In this document: piece after piece, positions 1-12,157 of the stretch | How positions within the stretch are numbered: position 1 is the first letter of the stretch | Layout of the letters: every line of letters starts with the position of its first letter | Source of the DNA: Neurospora crassa OR74A | Lineage: Eukaryota; Ascomycota; Sordariomycetes; Sordariales; Sordariaceae | DNA length: 64,000 nt | Direction: 5' to 3' | Assembly (NCBI RefSeq): GCF_000182925.2 | Contig: NC_026504.1 | Location: forward strand, 5,332,001-5,396,000 | Notes under the pieces: generated by a model | Seen by the model: only the letters and a program-made list of their open reading frames with translations | Told to the model about the DNA's origin: nothing | The model's database searches: none | Made by a program: the position numbers and the translations under genes

Positions 1-883
1 CTCACCTTGACCACTCTCAACAACCGCCAGCAGCCGAAATGAACAACATCATCATTACTCCAAATCTTCGACCCGCTCATCCAACACCAGCCGCAACGGC
101 TGAGCATCTTACTATGTATACACGGCCGATAGGGTCCCACGTCATCTCTCGAACTCGTCTCTGTGACTCGTACCCCTCCCTCTCTGTGTGAAGATCGTGA
201 AGGAGCCTTGGGAGATCATCATAGACCTCAACACCATCCATCCAGCTCGCCGATAGGCCCTTTGTCAACCACACCTCCCCCAATAACCGCCAGGCATCTC
301 TCCGGCTCGTTCTCATAGCCTACGGTCTGACGACATTCCCAACCTATCGCGCGACTCCATCACCTTCTCTCTGCTATGACACTCATGGTTGGATGCCACC
401 ACGACGCCGCCCTCGGTCTGGAACCTCATCTCCTTCACTCAACTTGAAACCCAACTAGTTTACATTTTCCAGGTTTTGGTCCCGATCCCGATCTTACCGC
501 GGAGAATGCCGACCAACCAACCGTGGGAGTACCGAGTAAAGGAAAAACAAGAAGCCTTGTAAGCCGCCTACGCCGCTTATCCTGCAGCCATATTCCACAG
601 AGGAAAAAAAAACAATTCCTGCTACACAAAGTGTGTGTGCCTCTCAGCCTTACGGGTGATGCCGTGTAATGTGTTTGCGAGTCATGCTCGCACAGTTACC
701 TTTGTTGTCCAGGACCGTATCCGAAAACAAGAATGAAAGCACACAAAAAGAAAAGAAGAAAAAGAAGAAAAACGCTAGTAACCAAGTCAACGGCGTGTCA
801 TGTGTGCCGCCTTCGCATTTTCAAGAAAGATACAAGTAAAAGGTGCACAAAGAAAAAAGAAAAAAAAAGATATTGAGTGAGAC
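1..883. other. No gene seen
   Basis: I see no convincing coding sequence here. The open frames are short and share no family signature. The 3' part is purine-rich, with A-rich runs at about 735-770 and 840-870 just downstream of the tRNA on its own strand. The minus-strand T runs that these give would suit RNA polymerase III termination. Confidence 0.5.
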
Positions 884-974
884 TCGGATACCGGGAGTCG
901 AACCCGGGGCTGTTGAGAGAGCAGTCACTCCTGAGAAGTGAGAGTCAACGATGTTACCGCTACACCATACCCGA
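884..974 (-). tRNA. tRNA-Glu (CTC) with a 21-nt anticodon-loop intron
   Basis: Read on the minus strand, the sequence folds as a tRNA. The 7-bp acceptor stem TCGGGTA/TATCCGA includes one G-T pair. The D stem is GTGT/ACAT, the anticodon stem GTTGA/TCAAC, and the T arm CCGGG-TTCGACT-CCCGG. The anticodon loop reads CT-CTC-A, so the anticodon is CTC at 940-942, decoding GAG as glutamate. A 21-nt insert at 918-938 follows position 37, the standard place for a eukaryotic tRNA intron. No CCA is encoded, as expected in a eukaryote. A-rich sequence at 840-870 gives T runs downstream on the transcribed strand. Confidence 0.9.
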
Positions 975-3043
975 TTGAACTGATATGGTCCGATTTTGAT
1001 GCAAGGGTACACCCGCACCACCCATTATAATTGGAATTACTCCTTGCTGGAAGGGTCGGTCAGTTTTACCTGCTTTCAGTTATATCCCCGTGATGGCATT
1101 TCGAATCCCGACAAACAACGTCTGCAGAACAACTTGGCCATCTAAGACGCCCGTAAAAGCCGAATAATATGGGTTGACCGGCTAAAATCGATGTATGCCC
1201 TTAACCCTTAACTCGGATTATCATTAGACCTGTTTGGTCGTTGTAACGACGGAAGGGTAGTGCGCTGTCTGCGGAAAAAGGTATCCAAAAGGCTCTCTCT
1301 CGGTACTGTATCACAACCTCCATACAAACAAGACTGCGTTTGCTCTTGGGTGATTCGAAAACATTTGGGCAATGCACTACCCCAAGCGCAAAATCTATCA
1401 GATACAATGGGAACTGGTCAACGTACTCAACGTAGCTACGGCGTTGACCTGTCCGTTGTGGGTTTTCTGATCTCGTCGTACAAGAACGTTGGTACACAGG
1501 AATTTGACTTCGCAATCGCAGTTGGTGAGGAAGACAAGCTGCAGCCTGCAGGAACCCGCTCACCATTACAGAATACGTGCAGTGCAGTGTGTGCAGCTAC
1601 CGTCTCCAGCTAAGATTTGTCACCCCACCTTCACCAATCTATCTCGGTTTGCCTCTTCCTTCAGCATCGACATCTGAGAGAAAACATACCACGAGGCGCG
1701 CACAATCTAAACCGTTTTCTACCTTACGAGCGTACACGTGCTAAAAGGCGTAACAGCCGCCGCAGAGAACGACTTCAAGACTGGTGTTGTCGGGCGTTGG
1801 TTGCGGTGCACTTTGCGTGGCAGCGAGCCCAACCAGGTAGGTAGGTGTCGGTGACAGTATTTTTGGAACTATGAATTTATTCCCCAAATTTGCCCCTCCA
1901 CGTTCATGTTTCATCATGAGAGCTAACGAGGCTTGGTGTTTATCAGATATTGCACGGCCACCACCTTCCACCTGTTCGTTCCCTTTCCTTCGTCCCTTGA
2001 GAATTTGCGCGCTCGCATTTGGTAAATGATCGTTGCGCCTCGCATTGTTGAGGCTCTTATCGAAGAATATGTCCTGATATGGCCCGACGGATATGGAATA
2101 CACGGCTCGCTCCCTCGGACTATACCAAAAGCGCTTTTCCCAGCTTGAAGTCGTCCCTTAGAGGGTGGCGAAAAGGGCTAGTTATGTCTGGCTGAACTCC
2201 AACATCGACATGCTTAACTTTGACAAACACGACATTGCTGATTTTCTGTGCCGGTTGCCGAATTGGCTACCAGAACCCGGAAAACATTCGGTTGCTCGAC
2301 ATGAAGACCCACTGGTGGTACACTGCTCACGAAATCAACAGGATCTGTGATGGGGACGTTCGGAGAGCCCAAGCGGGAATGGACATTGGCGCAGGTAATG
2401 GGACTCAGGATGACGACCCTGATGCTTTCCACCTCTGTGCCCGAATGCTTAGTACCCTGCAGTCTAGTCTGCGGTATAGGAGGCAGTCCAGCTATTACAG
2501 ACCTGGGGGATCAGTGTGCCGATATCGAATAATGAGTCGGAACTGGTGAGAGAAGCAGTTGTTTTAAATTTCTGGGGATGCAAGGAGGATCAAAGATCCT
2601 TGTCAGGGCCATATTCCCACAAGAACGCTGGCTGAGGGACTCCCGTCCTTTGCGTTTGTTCCAATGGTTTTTTGTTGTGACTTTTCTCTTCCAAAGTGAA
2701 GGTGTCCTCTTGATCAAGGATTCTTTTGCGAGGAAAGAGCAGGTTGAGGGTTAGCGTGTGCAGGCTTGATCACCCCCATGGCTGCCGAGTACCCTACAAA
2801 ACAGGCAAGACCAACCCATGATCGCTCAGATATCAAGACCACCTTAGGCAAGTGGAAAGAACCAGACCTGCACAGATTTGGGGACCAGCTGAGCAGCCCC
2901 AGTTCCAGTTTTCGTTTGTTTTGCTTTCTTTCTTCTCGTCGCCATCTCCAGACCCAGATGGGTGCCTTATTCTTTTGCTTCCAACACTCCTCAAGCACTA
3001 CCCTGTTCCGTTTTGCATACAGAGAATTTCTATAACTCTCAAG
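975..3043. other. Intergenic, no supported gene
   Basis: There are several overlapping open frames of 60-120 codons on both strands, and none has a recognisable domain or a plausible splice chain. A 206-codon minus-strand frame at 2714-3334 lies antisense to the first exon of the next gene and is probably a shadow. Positions 2890-3043 are pyrimidine-rich and end directly at the ATG, so they look like the promoter and 5' leader of that gene. Confidence 0.45.
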
Positions 3044-4326
3044 ATGCCCCTCCCTTACTTCGCTTCGCCCGACAGGGTAATGCGCGCCGCTCAGAGGTTG
3101 GAAACACTGGTTGAGATAATGAGGGAGCACCGCCTTAAATTTGTTGCTTTCCGACACGCTGCCCATCTTTATGTCAGGTGGGTCAAGGCCTATGACCGAC
3201 AAAATCTTGATCCAGAAGACGATGATGATGATTGGGCCGTGGACTGGGAGCATCCGATGGAAGTAAATGATGTCGGCACACTTTTGGCACTGGCTCTGGG
3301 CGAGATGGGCGTAGGTGAGAGACTTTGACACCACATTCCTACAGAGCAGCCAGACACTGACGTCTCACTAGCACGCAGATTGCTCGACGTAAGAGGGACG
3401 GTACGTATCGAACCTCCATGTTACCCACCTCTGCCACAAAACAATACTGGGCGATACCCAAGCAGATCACCTAACATTCCCGTGCTCAACAGTCATTAGA
3501 GCCGCCTGGATTGGATAGAATACTGGAAGATTGCTTGAGACGGCTGTACGTGCTGCTCTACGACATTATCTACTGGGACTTTGGAAGTGCCGTCGGACAG
3601 CTCGCCCCTGCCACTCCCGGAGCGCTTCTCGAGAAACCAAAGGACGATGAATGGGTTTTGCGGGAATTCCCGGATGCCGCCGACACCGGAGACTCTACCG
3701 ATAAGCCCCCTGACCAGTCTAATGACAAGCCCTCTGACGAGGCCACCGATAAATTGACCAAAAAGTCTATCGACAAGTCGGCCAAAGGCTCCATTAACGA
3801 ATCCACCGATGAGTCCTCCGACAAATCCTCCAATGAGTCCAGCAAAGCCGACCCAAAGGAGGGTAACGCATCAGAAGTTATAGACCCAAAATTCTACGCA
3901 GCAGCCAAATCACTGCAACACCTCTGCGAGCAAGAGTTCCACGATTTGAGCAAAGAATACTACGTACACCCAACCGTCAAGAAGCTGTTAGAATTTCATT
4001 GGAACATGCGCTCTCGCAAAGGGAAGAAGAAGGCCGACCCTCGCTTTCCATATGCAGCCGAACAGCGTTTTATGACGGTAGATGGCGTATCGGAATTCAT
4101 AGACCCTGAATTTCTCCCAGCACCACCACCTCCTAAACCTCTGAGCAAGTTGGAATTTCTGGACTTGGTCAACGAAAGAACGACGAAGCGTGAGCCTGGG
4201 GAAAGACCGTTCAAAAGGCCGATAAGTCTCAGGACCGCTGAGCTCTTTGGAATTCCGCGTAAAACTTACGATAGCGAGCAGCCTGCCGTAATATTGAGGC
4301 GCCGCCAGGTCGCAAAGGTCAAATAG
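3044..4326 (+). CDS. Unrecognised protein with low-complexity Asp/Ser/Lys repeats (3 exons)
   Basis: I do not recognise the family. My model joins 3044-3314, 3372-3388 and 3493-4326, giving 373 residues. Introns are GTGAGA...TAG (57 nt) and GTAAGA...CAG (104 nt), and the phases close exactly around a 17-nt micro-exon. The N-terminal 120 residues look folded, with amphipathic Leu/Arg-rich segments. They are followed by a disordered stretch of short repeats built on Ser/Thr-Asp-Lys and Glu-Ser-Ser units, then a basic region with another likely folded part and a proline run. The start was chosen because it follows a pyrimidine-rich leader. The stop is a TAG only one codon before a further ATG in the same frame. 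The next ORF may therefore belong to the same gene, either by an unseen intron or because the TAG is a nonsense change. Confidence 0.5.
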
Positions 4327-4329
4327 AAA

Positions 4330-5532
4330 ATGAACCAGAGCGTTTCCGCTAATGCCCTGTCTAATCGGCCTGATCTCTTGAGGCGAACCGGAATTGCAAA
4401 TATCCCTGGACTCTTTCAGCGCCCCGAACAATCTCCTCCAGCCCAAACTACAACGACCGTCGGTCCCTCAAAGACTGCTGAGTCCGCAAAACCCGCCGGA
4501 GTTCCAAATGCACCTGGACCCGTACAACGCCCCAGAAAACCTCTGCCCACCGGAACCCCAACGACCGCCGGCCCCTCGAAGACTGCCGAATCACCGAAAA
4601 AGCCCACTGAATCCGCAAGTCCAAGTAAAGTTTTTCGGTTCACAGGAATTTTGCAGCGCCCTAAACCCTCTCAGAACACCGGATCCTCGGGGCCCACCAG
4701 ATTTTTGGCGAGCCCCCAATCCCATACGATCGCTGAATCGTCCAAGACCGCTGAATCGAGAAAGCCCGAAAATGCGTGGCAGACACCTGAGTATTTGAGA
4801 TCTTTGGATGATTTATGGAGACCTGCCAGAGTCGCAACTGTTCGTAGAACCTCTCAGCCTACTGGAGTTTCTCAGAACACGCCCGCTGAGTCGCCCAAGT
4901 CAACCGGACTCTTGGAACCTGCCGAGATTATTCCATCCTCCAATATTCAGCAGCCTGCAGAATCCCCAAAGACTGCCGCTGAATCCTCTGAGTCCACTGG
5001 GGTCTCTCGGGCAATCGGAATTCCAAGCCCGCCCGAAGTTGAGAAGCCCGCCGAGTCCCCAAGGTCAGCCCAACTTTTGGAACCTGCTGAAATCTTTTCG
5101 CCCCTCAACATCTCTCCAACCCCTAGGGCAAAGAGCCGCTCCCCATCATTGCCGCAGACGCCCACGAGGCTTGGGAGACGGGAAGAAGTCGGTGGCAGTC
5201 CGGAGTCTTCGGAATCCAAGATGCTGATTGACGAGGAGGAAGCCGAGAGTCAGTTGGCTGAGACACCTTCCTCTTCTTCTGCAAATGCATCAAGGAAAGC
5301 TAAAAAGCGTTCCCCGCCATCTTTGGAGCGTCCTTCGCAAGTTAAGAGGCGCCGAGAGGTTAGTGACTCTCCGGATTCTCCGGAATTCGAGAAACGAGAG
5401 ACTGAGGGGGAGGGCGAGGTGTCGAATGATGATGAGAAAGACGACGAGAAGCCGTTGGCTGAGTCGTCGTCTTCTTCTTCTGCGACGACATATGGGAAGA
5501 AGAGTGAATGGAAGGGCAAAGGAAAGGAGTAA
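4330..5532 (+). CDS. Disordered Pro/Ser/Glu-rich ORF, in frame with the preceding gene
   Basis: This is a 400-codon ORF with no recognised domain. The first part carries roughly 36-residue imperfect repeats containing QRP and GPSKTAES-type motifs. Further copies of AESPK-like motifs follow, and the C-terminal third alternates basic clusters (KKRSP, KRRRE) with acidic and serine runs, so it could be a nuclear disordered protein. It lies in the same frame as the upstream gene and only one codon (AAA) separates their TAG from this ATG. I cannot tell whether it is an independent gene, a 3' exon joined past the stop by an intron, or the broken second half of one longer protein. A possible intron end is the TTTCAG at 4414-4419 with a CTAAT element upstream, but its donor would be weak. 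Confidence 0.45.
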   Translation: MNQSVSANALSNRPDLLRRTGIANIPGLFQRPEQSPPAQTTTTVGPSKTAESAKPAGVPNAPGPVQRPRKPLPTGTPTTAGPSKTAESPKKPTESASPSKVFRFTGILQRPKPSQNTGSSGPTRFLASPQSHTIAESSKTAESRKPENAWQTPEYLRSLDDLWRPARVATVRRTSQPTGVSQNTPAESPKSTGLLEPAEIIPSSNIQQPAESPKTAAESSESTGVSRAIGIPSPPEVEKPAESPRSAQLLEPAEIFSPLNISPTPRAKSRSPSLPQTPTRLGRREEVGGSPESSESKMLIDEEEAESQLAETPSSSSANASRKAKKRSPPSLERPSQVKRRREVSDSPDSPEFEKRETEGEGEVSNDDEKDDEKPLAESSSSSSATTYGKKSEWKGKGKE

Positions 5533-6304
5533 GGGGATTTTCGCTGAGGAGGAGCTTTGTCTTTTCCAGAGTTGAGACGGTGGTTAAAGATGGTTGAACT
5601 TCATGGTGGTCCTCCCCCGGAACTCCCAATGAAAACTGCGGAAAACGAGTAACGAGAGCATATCTGGGAGAATAAATCCTGACCTTTGCCTTTAGCAAAG
5701 GTAGAACATTAATAGCGTAGCTGGGGCCGCAAATGGCAGGGAACTTGGATAGGTGGCTGTCAGATTTGGTATGAGTAGGACTAGCGGAATAGGTATAATA
5801 ATCAGCGTCTCGACACATCTGGCACAGTTTGATAGGCGCAAAATCATGTTCAACGTGTACATGTCAACCCAAGTCATTGAGATGGCTCTGCTTGCTGTTC
5901 AGGCACTTGGATGCTGAGCGGTTGTAAGAATACTGAACACCCCAGAGACTACTACATTCCACCTTTGCGACACTACACGCATCCATATTTTTCGATTATA
6001 TCTGTTGACCAATCGTCAAGTCGATCCAGGTTTTAATGATGCTCAGTCGACACTTCCGACCTACTTCCAATATGATACGATGCATATCGCAGTATCGCAA
6101 CGGTCCATCAACTGGAACGAGCAGTAGTATTGAACTATCAAGGTATGTCCGTCTATTCTTAGGTAACCACTCCCTCTCAATCTACCTATTTAGCTACCTA
6201 CCTACTAATCTACCTCCTACCTACTTACTAACCTACCCACCTCAAAGCCACCTACCTACTAGGTAGCTCCCTCCACCCTGATCATTTCATCCACTACCTC
6301 TAGA
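5533..6304. other. Intergenic, with CCTACCTA-type tracts
   Basis: No coding sequence is supported. Positions 6180-6265 are a degenerate run of CTACCTA/CTACCTAC units, a sequence class scattered through this window. The rest is unremarkable. Confidence 0.5.
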
Positions 6305-7252
6305 TCATGCCCCCGCACCACCAGTCGGTTCCCGCTGTCTATCTACTTGTACCACATCCGACACCAACAAAGGCAGAATCTCCGCTTCCCAATCATCCAC
6401 GATTAGAGAAATACAACTACAAATCCCCTCGATAGCCCCTTCGAAGCTCGGTGCGGGCAATAGGGGGCCTTCTCGCTTGTCTTGGGATTCGGCCCACCAT
6501 TTGGCGAAGGGGAGCATGACGGGGGATTTGAAGCGCGAAAAGAGGAGTGCGGTCGTGGCGGTGGTGCTTGTGGTGGTGGTGGTGGTGGTGGTGGTATTCT
6601 GTGTACTAAAGTTGGTTGCACGTGGTGGTGGTTGTGGTGGTGCACTTGTACTGGTTGGTGGTGCTGGGTTTTGCGGGGAGGGCTGTGAGGGCTGGATATA
6701 GGAGGAGGAGGTCTTAGCTGTAGATGCACGTGTAGGAGGTCGGTCTCTGGAGGTACGGCATGTAGCGGGTGCTTGGTCTTTTAGGATTTGTTGGACTACA
6801 TGCTCTCAGACGGTGTCAGTCAGTACCTTCCCTAGGTAAGTACCCACGTCTCTCTCTCTTTTCATGTCCCTGTCCCTCACGTATTTCAACACCATAGGTA
6901 TCTCAACACCATCTCACTCCATGCTTCATTCAAATACGCTACCTAGAGGTACATACATACCCAAACAAACATTAGGCCACATCCCCCGAAACCGCCAAAA
7001 CAGCATCTGATACGCCTTATAGTTTTTCGGCTTGTGCACCTCGCTGTTCTCGAGATCGTCAGCTATGGATACTAGGTGGTTGTGGTTCTCTAGTCCCCAT
7101 TTTCGGAACTTGTGAAAGGCGGTTTTGAGCTTGGTGTGTAGTGCCGGGTCCATGTTGTTACTATTCTTCAGTGTATCTAGAAAGAAACGTTCAGTGTCAA
7201 AGAGGAAGACGAAGAGGGGGTGGATGGGGGTGGTGGGGGATGGTTGGGACAT
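6305..7252 (-). CDS. Hypothetical protein, two exons
   Basis: My model has exon 1 at 7252-6961 and exon 2 at 6717-6305. A 243-nt intron lies between a GTATGT donor and a CTACAG acceptor, with phase 1 on both sides, giving about 234 residues. Exon 1 encodes a compact Lys/Trp/Phe-rich region that may be helical (about residues 34-95). Exon 2 begins with a Thr/Pro/Gln-rich linker including a run of eight threonines (the GGT tract at about 6565-6600). It ends with a short region holding Trp-Trp and an Ile/Leu-rich helix. I do not recognise the family. The intron is long for this genome, so an extra small exon or a different acceptor is possible. Confidence 0.38.
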
Positions 7253-8593
7253 GGTTGCATGTGTCGTAGATTATGTTAGATGAGGAAGGTACCTAGGTAG
7301 GGAGGTAGGTAGTGTGGGCAGGGACTAAAGGAGGGGTTCGGCTGGGAAAAAGGTAAGGGAAGATACGGTACCTACTAGAGTATGTGGGCAGATGGGTTGT
7401 AAGAAGCTGGCCCAAGTCCTTTTATCCTCGTTGTACGTCGGGTTTCTGTTCTTTTTAGCCCCGGATCAGGCATGAAAAAGATGACTGACGCGGTATGTGT
7501 CAGATTTTGAAGCAAACCAGCACGTCGCAGTTTGGCTTGCGGCCTTATGACAACAGAGACACTTGACAAAATCGATCCAAGGAGATGTGAAATAGGAGAT
7601 GACGGTATGGGGGGACGGCGACTCAGACGCAAAAGAAATTTACTCACTTATGACTGTCTGTCCAGTAGTTTGGCTTTTAGCTAAAAGTCAACCGGCACAT
7701 GTACAGTCAGAGTGTCTCCCCTCTTAATTTTCCGGCCCATGCCTGGAATTTAGGAGCAAACCCACGAGCGTCAAAAGTAAATGAGATCATTGGGAGGTAA
7801 CGACCGTCAATTGAGGCCTTGTCAGTTAATCTAGGTACTGCAGCATAGAATCTTGTGCTGGTTTCTCATCTTCCAAACTTGTCCGCAATTCTTTTTCCAC
7901 CAATTTCACCTCCAAGGAGCGAAGAAAGAGCCAGAAGTACAACACCTCAGGTCGATATTATTTACCCAGAGACTTATTTCTGACTTTGTTCTTTTGGGGA
8001 TAGTTAGCCATGGTAATGTGAACAATTGCAAGTGTAAGGATTATATGAGCAAACAAAGAAAAAAGAAAAGAAAAGAAAAGAAAAGAAAAGAAAAGAAAAG
8101 AAAAGAAAAGAAAAAAAAATGACAGAAGACGGAAGAGGACAGTTGACTTCAGTGTGGTGTGGTGGAGACGGGTTACCTACTCGAAAGCAGCGATTCAAGT
8201 TTGCGTGGTGCTCCCTAGAGGTACTAGTAACGACCAACACCAACGCCAACGCCGACAACAGCAGCGATACTAACACCAAATTTGACGTTCGTCGAAAAAA
8301 GCACAAATTGTGTGGCGAACTCCATGCGATTGACAGACACTATTCAGACGCGCCAGTGTCGCCATCGAGCCTGACCGCACTGAGTCAGAAACCAGCGGTG
8401 GACACTTGTCCGCGAACAAGTCAGATCAAACGAAAAACACCCAGCAGCGATGCAAGAATCTTACAATTAGTTACTAGGTAGGAACCAAGTATCGAGTAGA
8501 GGTAAAAAAAAAGACGACCAGCTAACTCGCCAATCCCCTTCTTCTCCAGTCCTCCACCCCTCAACCCAAACATTTTAACACAAACGACCCCTC
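7253..8593. other. Intergenic
   Basis: No gene is supported. The stretch holds the AAAAG tandem tract and several short frames without family signals. The right end is the 3' flank of the LysM gene. Confidence 0.5.
8057..8113. repeat. (AAAAG)n microsatellite
   Basis: About eleven tandem AAAAG units end in a short A run. This is a simple-sequence repeat in intergenic DNA. Confidence 0.95.
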
Positions 8594-10056
8594 TTAAACC
8601 CCAGTGCAAACATAGTACCCCAACCACAAGTTACTGCAATCAGCATTCACCTGGGTATTGTACTGCCTAAACTGATTAAATGTGATTCCAGCGCTCGACG
8701 CGATGCTCGAGCAGCTGTCACCGCTCTTGACCTGGTGGTACCTCTTGCAGTTGCCCGCGATGCCGGGCATCAGGGGAGAGGGAGTCGCGTGGACGCAGAC
8801 GTAGTAATCGACCCAAAGATTGGAGCATTCTATTACAAATAGGGGTGTATGTGGTTAGTTGGGACAACCAAAAGGGAAAAGTAAAGAAGTAACAAAAAAC
8901 GTACGAGCATTGATATAGCTGTTATAGCTAAGGAACTGATCAGTGGTGATTCCGTACTTGGCAGCGATGGTGCTGCACTGGTCGCCCGAGGCAACCTTGT
9001 AGTAACCGTCGCAGTTGGAGACGATACCGGGCATCTGGGGGGTGTTGGTCGCGGCGGGAGCGGTGGAGGTGGCCTTGGTGGTGGTTGTCGGCTTTTGGGT
9101 GACGGCTCCAGGGACGTGGACGCAGACGTAGTAGCCGAGCCAGAGGTTAGAGCACTCTGTGTTATGGGATGTCAGTGATGGGCACTGTAGGGTTTGGATC
9201 ACAGGACAAATACGTACCAGCGTTAATCTCGGTATTCCAGCTCTTGAACTGAGTTGTGGTGATGCTGTTCTTGGAGGCAATGGTGTCGCAAGAGTCTCCG
9301 GATGCTACCTTGTAGAAGCCATCGCAGTTGGCAGCCAAACCGGGCATCTGGGGAGAGTTGGTCGGAGCCGGGGCAGCGGTGGTGCTGGTGACCTTGGTGG
9401 TGGTCATCGGGGCAGCCGCGCCGGGCACGTGGACGCAGACGTAATAGTCAAGCCACAGGTTGCTGCACTCTGTATGATAGATCTGTCAGTAACATGTCAC
9501 TGCACACACTGTAGAGAGATCGAGACATACCAGCGTTGATCTCGGTGTTCCAGGACTTGAACTGCGTGGTGGTGATTCCATTCTTGGAGGCAATGGTATC
9601 GCACGAGTCGCCAGAGGCTACCTTGTAGAAGCCATCGCAGTTGGCTGCCAACCCGGGCATAGCAGGGGAGTTGCTAGGGGCAGGGGCGGCGGTAGTCGAG
9701 GACGATGTAGAGGTCGAGGAAGAAGTGGTGGAGACCTTGGTGGTAGTGGTCGTCTTGAGCGTGGTGCTGGTGCTCGATGACGAGGACGAGGACGAAGACG
9801 GGGTAGGATCAGCAGTGACAGTGCCGATGACGCAGTAGGTCTTGCTGGTGTCAAGGTTGGGGCAGGTGATGCCAGGGTTCAACTTCTTGAGCTCGTCGAC
9901 AGACTGCCCCCAGCTGGCAGCGAAGCTCTCGCAAGTCGCGCCGGCATCAGCAGTCGTGGCAAAGGCACAGTCAACAGCACGGGGGGAGAGGGCCCGAGCC
10001 GAGACCATGGCGGGGACGAGCCCGGCGGCAAGAACTTGAAGGCGTGTCAGCTGCAT
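8594..10056 (-). CDS. Secreted protein with five LysM domains
   Basis: Exons are 10056-9531, 9469-9218, 9156-8905 and 8829-8594, giving 421 residues. All introns are GTATGT/GTACGT...AG in phase 1. A signal peptide (about residues 1-20) leads to LysM1 (about 30-77), then a Ser/Thr linker (81-127). LysM2-4 have first cysteines at about 140, 224 and 308, an exact 84-residue period, and LysM5 covers about 370-420. The domains carry the SGDxC and NxxIN...CSNLW...YYVC features of fungal LysM proteins, which bind chitin or N-acetylglucosamine oligomers outside the cell. Exons 2 and 3 are both 252 nt. They run from the middle of one LysM to the middle of the next, a clear tandem exon duplication. A TATAAG-like element on this strand lies about 95 bp upstream (10148-10157). 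A LysM-chitinase gene lies 4.4 kb away on the other strand, which fits a shared role in chitin binding or protection. Confidence 0.93.
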
Positions 10057-11329
10057 CCTGGAGGTGTTGGGACTGGTGAAAAGAGAGTCAAAGGCTGGTG
10101 TCCTGAAGCAAAGGAGAGACTCACCAAGATGAAGTTCAAACTGCCATCTTATACATTATTGACTGGATATCCTGCGTGATGCCTAGATGGGATGTGTCGA
10201 CCACCATGGCTTCTCGATGGCCTGTTCTCAAAGTCCCCAAGTTCACAAAGGCCATGGGCAGACCTGGCTGCCGGAGAGATGACAGTGATCCACCGTCGGT
10301 GATATCACGGCTGCTTGCATACGAGGAAGATGTTGGAGAGCAGCCATCGATAGTTTGACTGCATTGCAACGTTGACTTGAAAGCGTTGTAGGCTGTGGAG
10401 ATTGTCGGTGATGTTCGTCAGATATTGATTGTTACGCAGAAAGGGTCTCGCGCTACCAGCCGATGGCCTCTTTGGGAAGTCAGCCCCGTCAGGTAGGCAA
10501 GAGAGGAAGGCTGACAGTCAGCCGGAACCTCGAGTGTCGTGGTATGGGAAATGGATACAGTCATCATCTTCTGGCAAATGTGGTGGTGCGACTGTGCGAG
10601 TCGTGAAATGGTTCGGCGGCGTACGATGTGACTTGGTAATTACGGTAGAAGATGGGAGCGTGGATACAATCAACATCGACATCTTTTGGAGAACGGGGTG
10701 GTCATGGTGGTGTTTGTTACCACATCCTGCGTATCTGCAAGGTCCTTCGGATCGCGGCTCACCAATCAGCAAGGTCCATCCCGGCCAGGATGCGAATCCT
10801 CCACGCCAAGCCTATAGCGCAGCCTTGGCAGGCACAGTAAATCGTCCCCTCCGACCCGACCCACCTCGGCTCTTGCCCGCTGCCCTGCCTAGCATGATCT
10901 GTGCTCAGTCTCCACCTTTAAACCCTCTTTCCCTGCAAGGCTGTAGCTGTGCCACTCCTTACCGATTCCATTCATCCTCCGACCAGGTTTCTTCGCCTCT
11001 CCCGCCAAGCCGGCTATGCGGCCCCCTGGGCTTGCGGGCGACACGATGGACTGTTTGTGTCGTCAGGGTCGTCTACTAGTGTAGTGTAGCGTGTCTTGGA
11101 CTGTTCACCTGATTCGCCTTTGCCAAGATAGCATGATATTGATGGCACCCACCCTTTCTTTCTTTGTTTGGACCCTTTGCTAGGTAGTCACCAAACCGTT
11201 TCCTCCCTTCTCATCCATCGTCGTGCTTCTTTTCAATCTGACACGCTTTCAGTGTTGCCGACGACCACTACATCTCATCTCTGAGAATCACCCAACATCA
11301 CCGCTTGACACACCACTTATCAGGAAAAC
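10057..11329. other. Intergenic between LysM gene and DUF7136-like gene
   Basis: This is the shared upstream region of two divergent secreted-protein genes. A 216-codon plus-strand frame at 10429-11079 has no signal peptide or domain and I do not call it. A pyrimidine-rich stretch (about 11150-11220) precedes the next ATG. Confidence 0.5.
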
Positions 11330-12157
11330 ATGCACGTTAAACCGTGGACAGCTTGGTCCCTCCTGGCCTCTTTGGTCAGTTTCTGGGCCGTTGCCGATGC
11401 GGCCGATTCCGGCATCCTCGAGGTCGACCTTCTCTTCCCGCGCAACGAGACATATGCGCCCACCGAATGGATCCCCTACATCTTTTCCATCCAAAATGCC
11501 AAGCTTGCGAAATATCTCCTTCCCGAAATCAGGTACGATGTATGGAACCTGACTGAAGGCGGAAATAGCTTTGGTTACACCCATCAAAACCTACAATGGG
11601 CGAACTGGTCCAGCCACGACCCCTACTTTGTCCACCACTTCCACAGCGGCCTCCACGAGGGAAGGTGGCGTCTCAATTGGGAATTCTGGTACATCAGCTG
11701 CAACGAGGACTTGTCCAACTTGCACAGCAGTAGCGAACTCGTGAATCGAAACCGAACCGTTGGAAGCATCGAGTTCACCATTCAAGAGGGCGGCCCGGCG
11801 GTAGATGTCGTTGCTGCCACGGCCAACGACAAGACATGTTCCGAGGGGAACGGAGCTGCCATCAACATCACCGGCAAGACCAAGGAGGTTGCCCCCTTCG
11901 GAATAGAATTGACAGACGATACCTGTGTAGTGGTGGGATCCCCTCAACCGACTCCCACCCCTTGCCAGGTCAAGGTGGACTCGGCCGTTGCCGCCAGCAT
12001 TTCGGCTTCGTGGACGGCCCATCTGTGTGATGATCTTATAACAGAATACCGTCCGGCCAACTGTCCAGACGACAAGGACAATGCCGCCCAGAGGCTGGCC
12101 GTTGCGGGTGTGGCATGCCTAGCAGTCGCAGTGGGCATGTTTGGGTTTTTGGCTTGA
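11330..12157 (+). CDS. DUF7136-like secreted protein, probably GPI-anchored
   Basis: This is a single-exon gene of 275 residues. A signal peptide (about residues 1-24) is followed by a domain starting ILEVDLLFPRNETYAPTEW, which I recognise as the start of the fungal DUF7136 family. Several Asn-X-Ser/Thr glycosylation sites and conserved Trp and Cys residues follow (NWSSHDPYF, WYISC). The C-terminus has a small-residue site followed by a hydrophobic tail (about residues 255-275), as in GPI-anchored wall or membrane proteins. The function of the family is unknown. It lies between the LysM gene and the large chitinase, so all three may act at the cell surface, but co-regulation is an inference. 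Confidence 0.85.
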   Translation: MHVKPWTAWSLLASLVSFWAVADAADSGILEVDLLFPRNETYAPTEWIPYIFSIQNAKLAKYLLPEIRYDVWNLTEGGNSFGYTHQNLQWANWSSHDPYFVHHFHSGLHEGRWRLNWEFWYISCNEDLSNLHSSSELVNRNRTVGSIEFTIQEGGPAVDVVAATANDKTCSEGNGAAINITGKTKEVAPFGIELTDDTCVVVGSPQPTPTPCQVKVDSAVAASISASWTAHLCDDLITEYRPANCPDDKDNAAQRLAVAGVACLAVAVGMFGFLA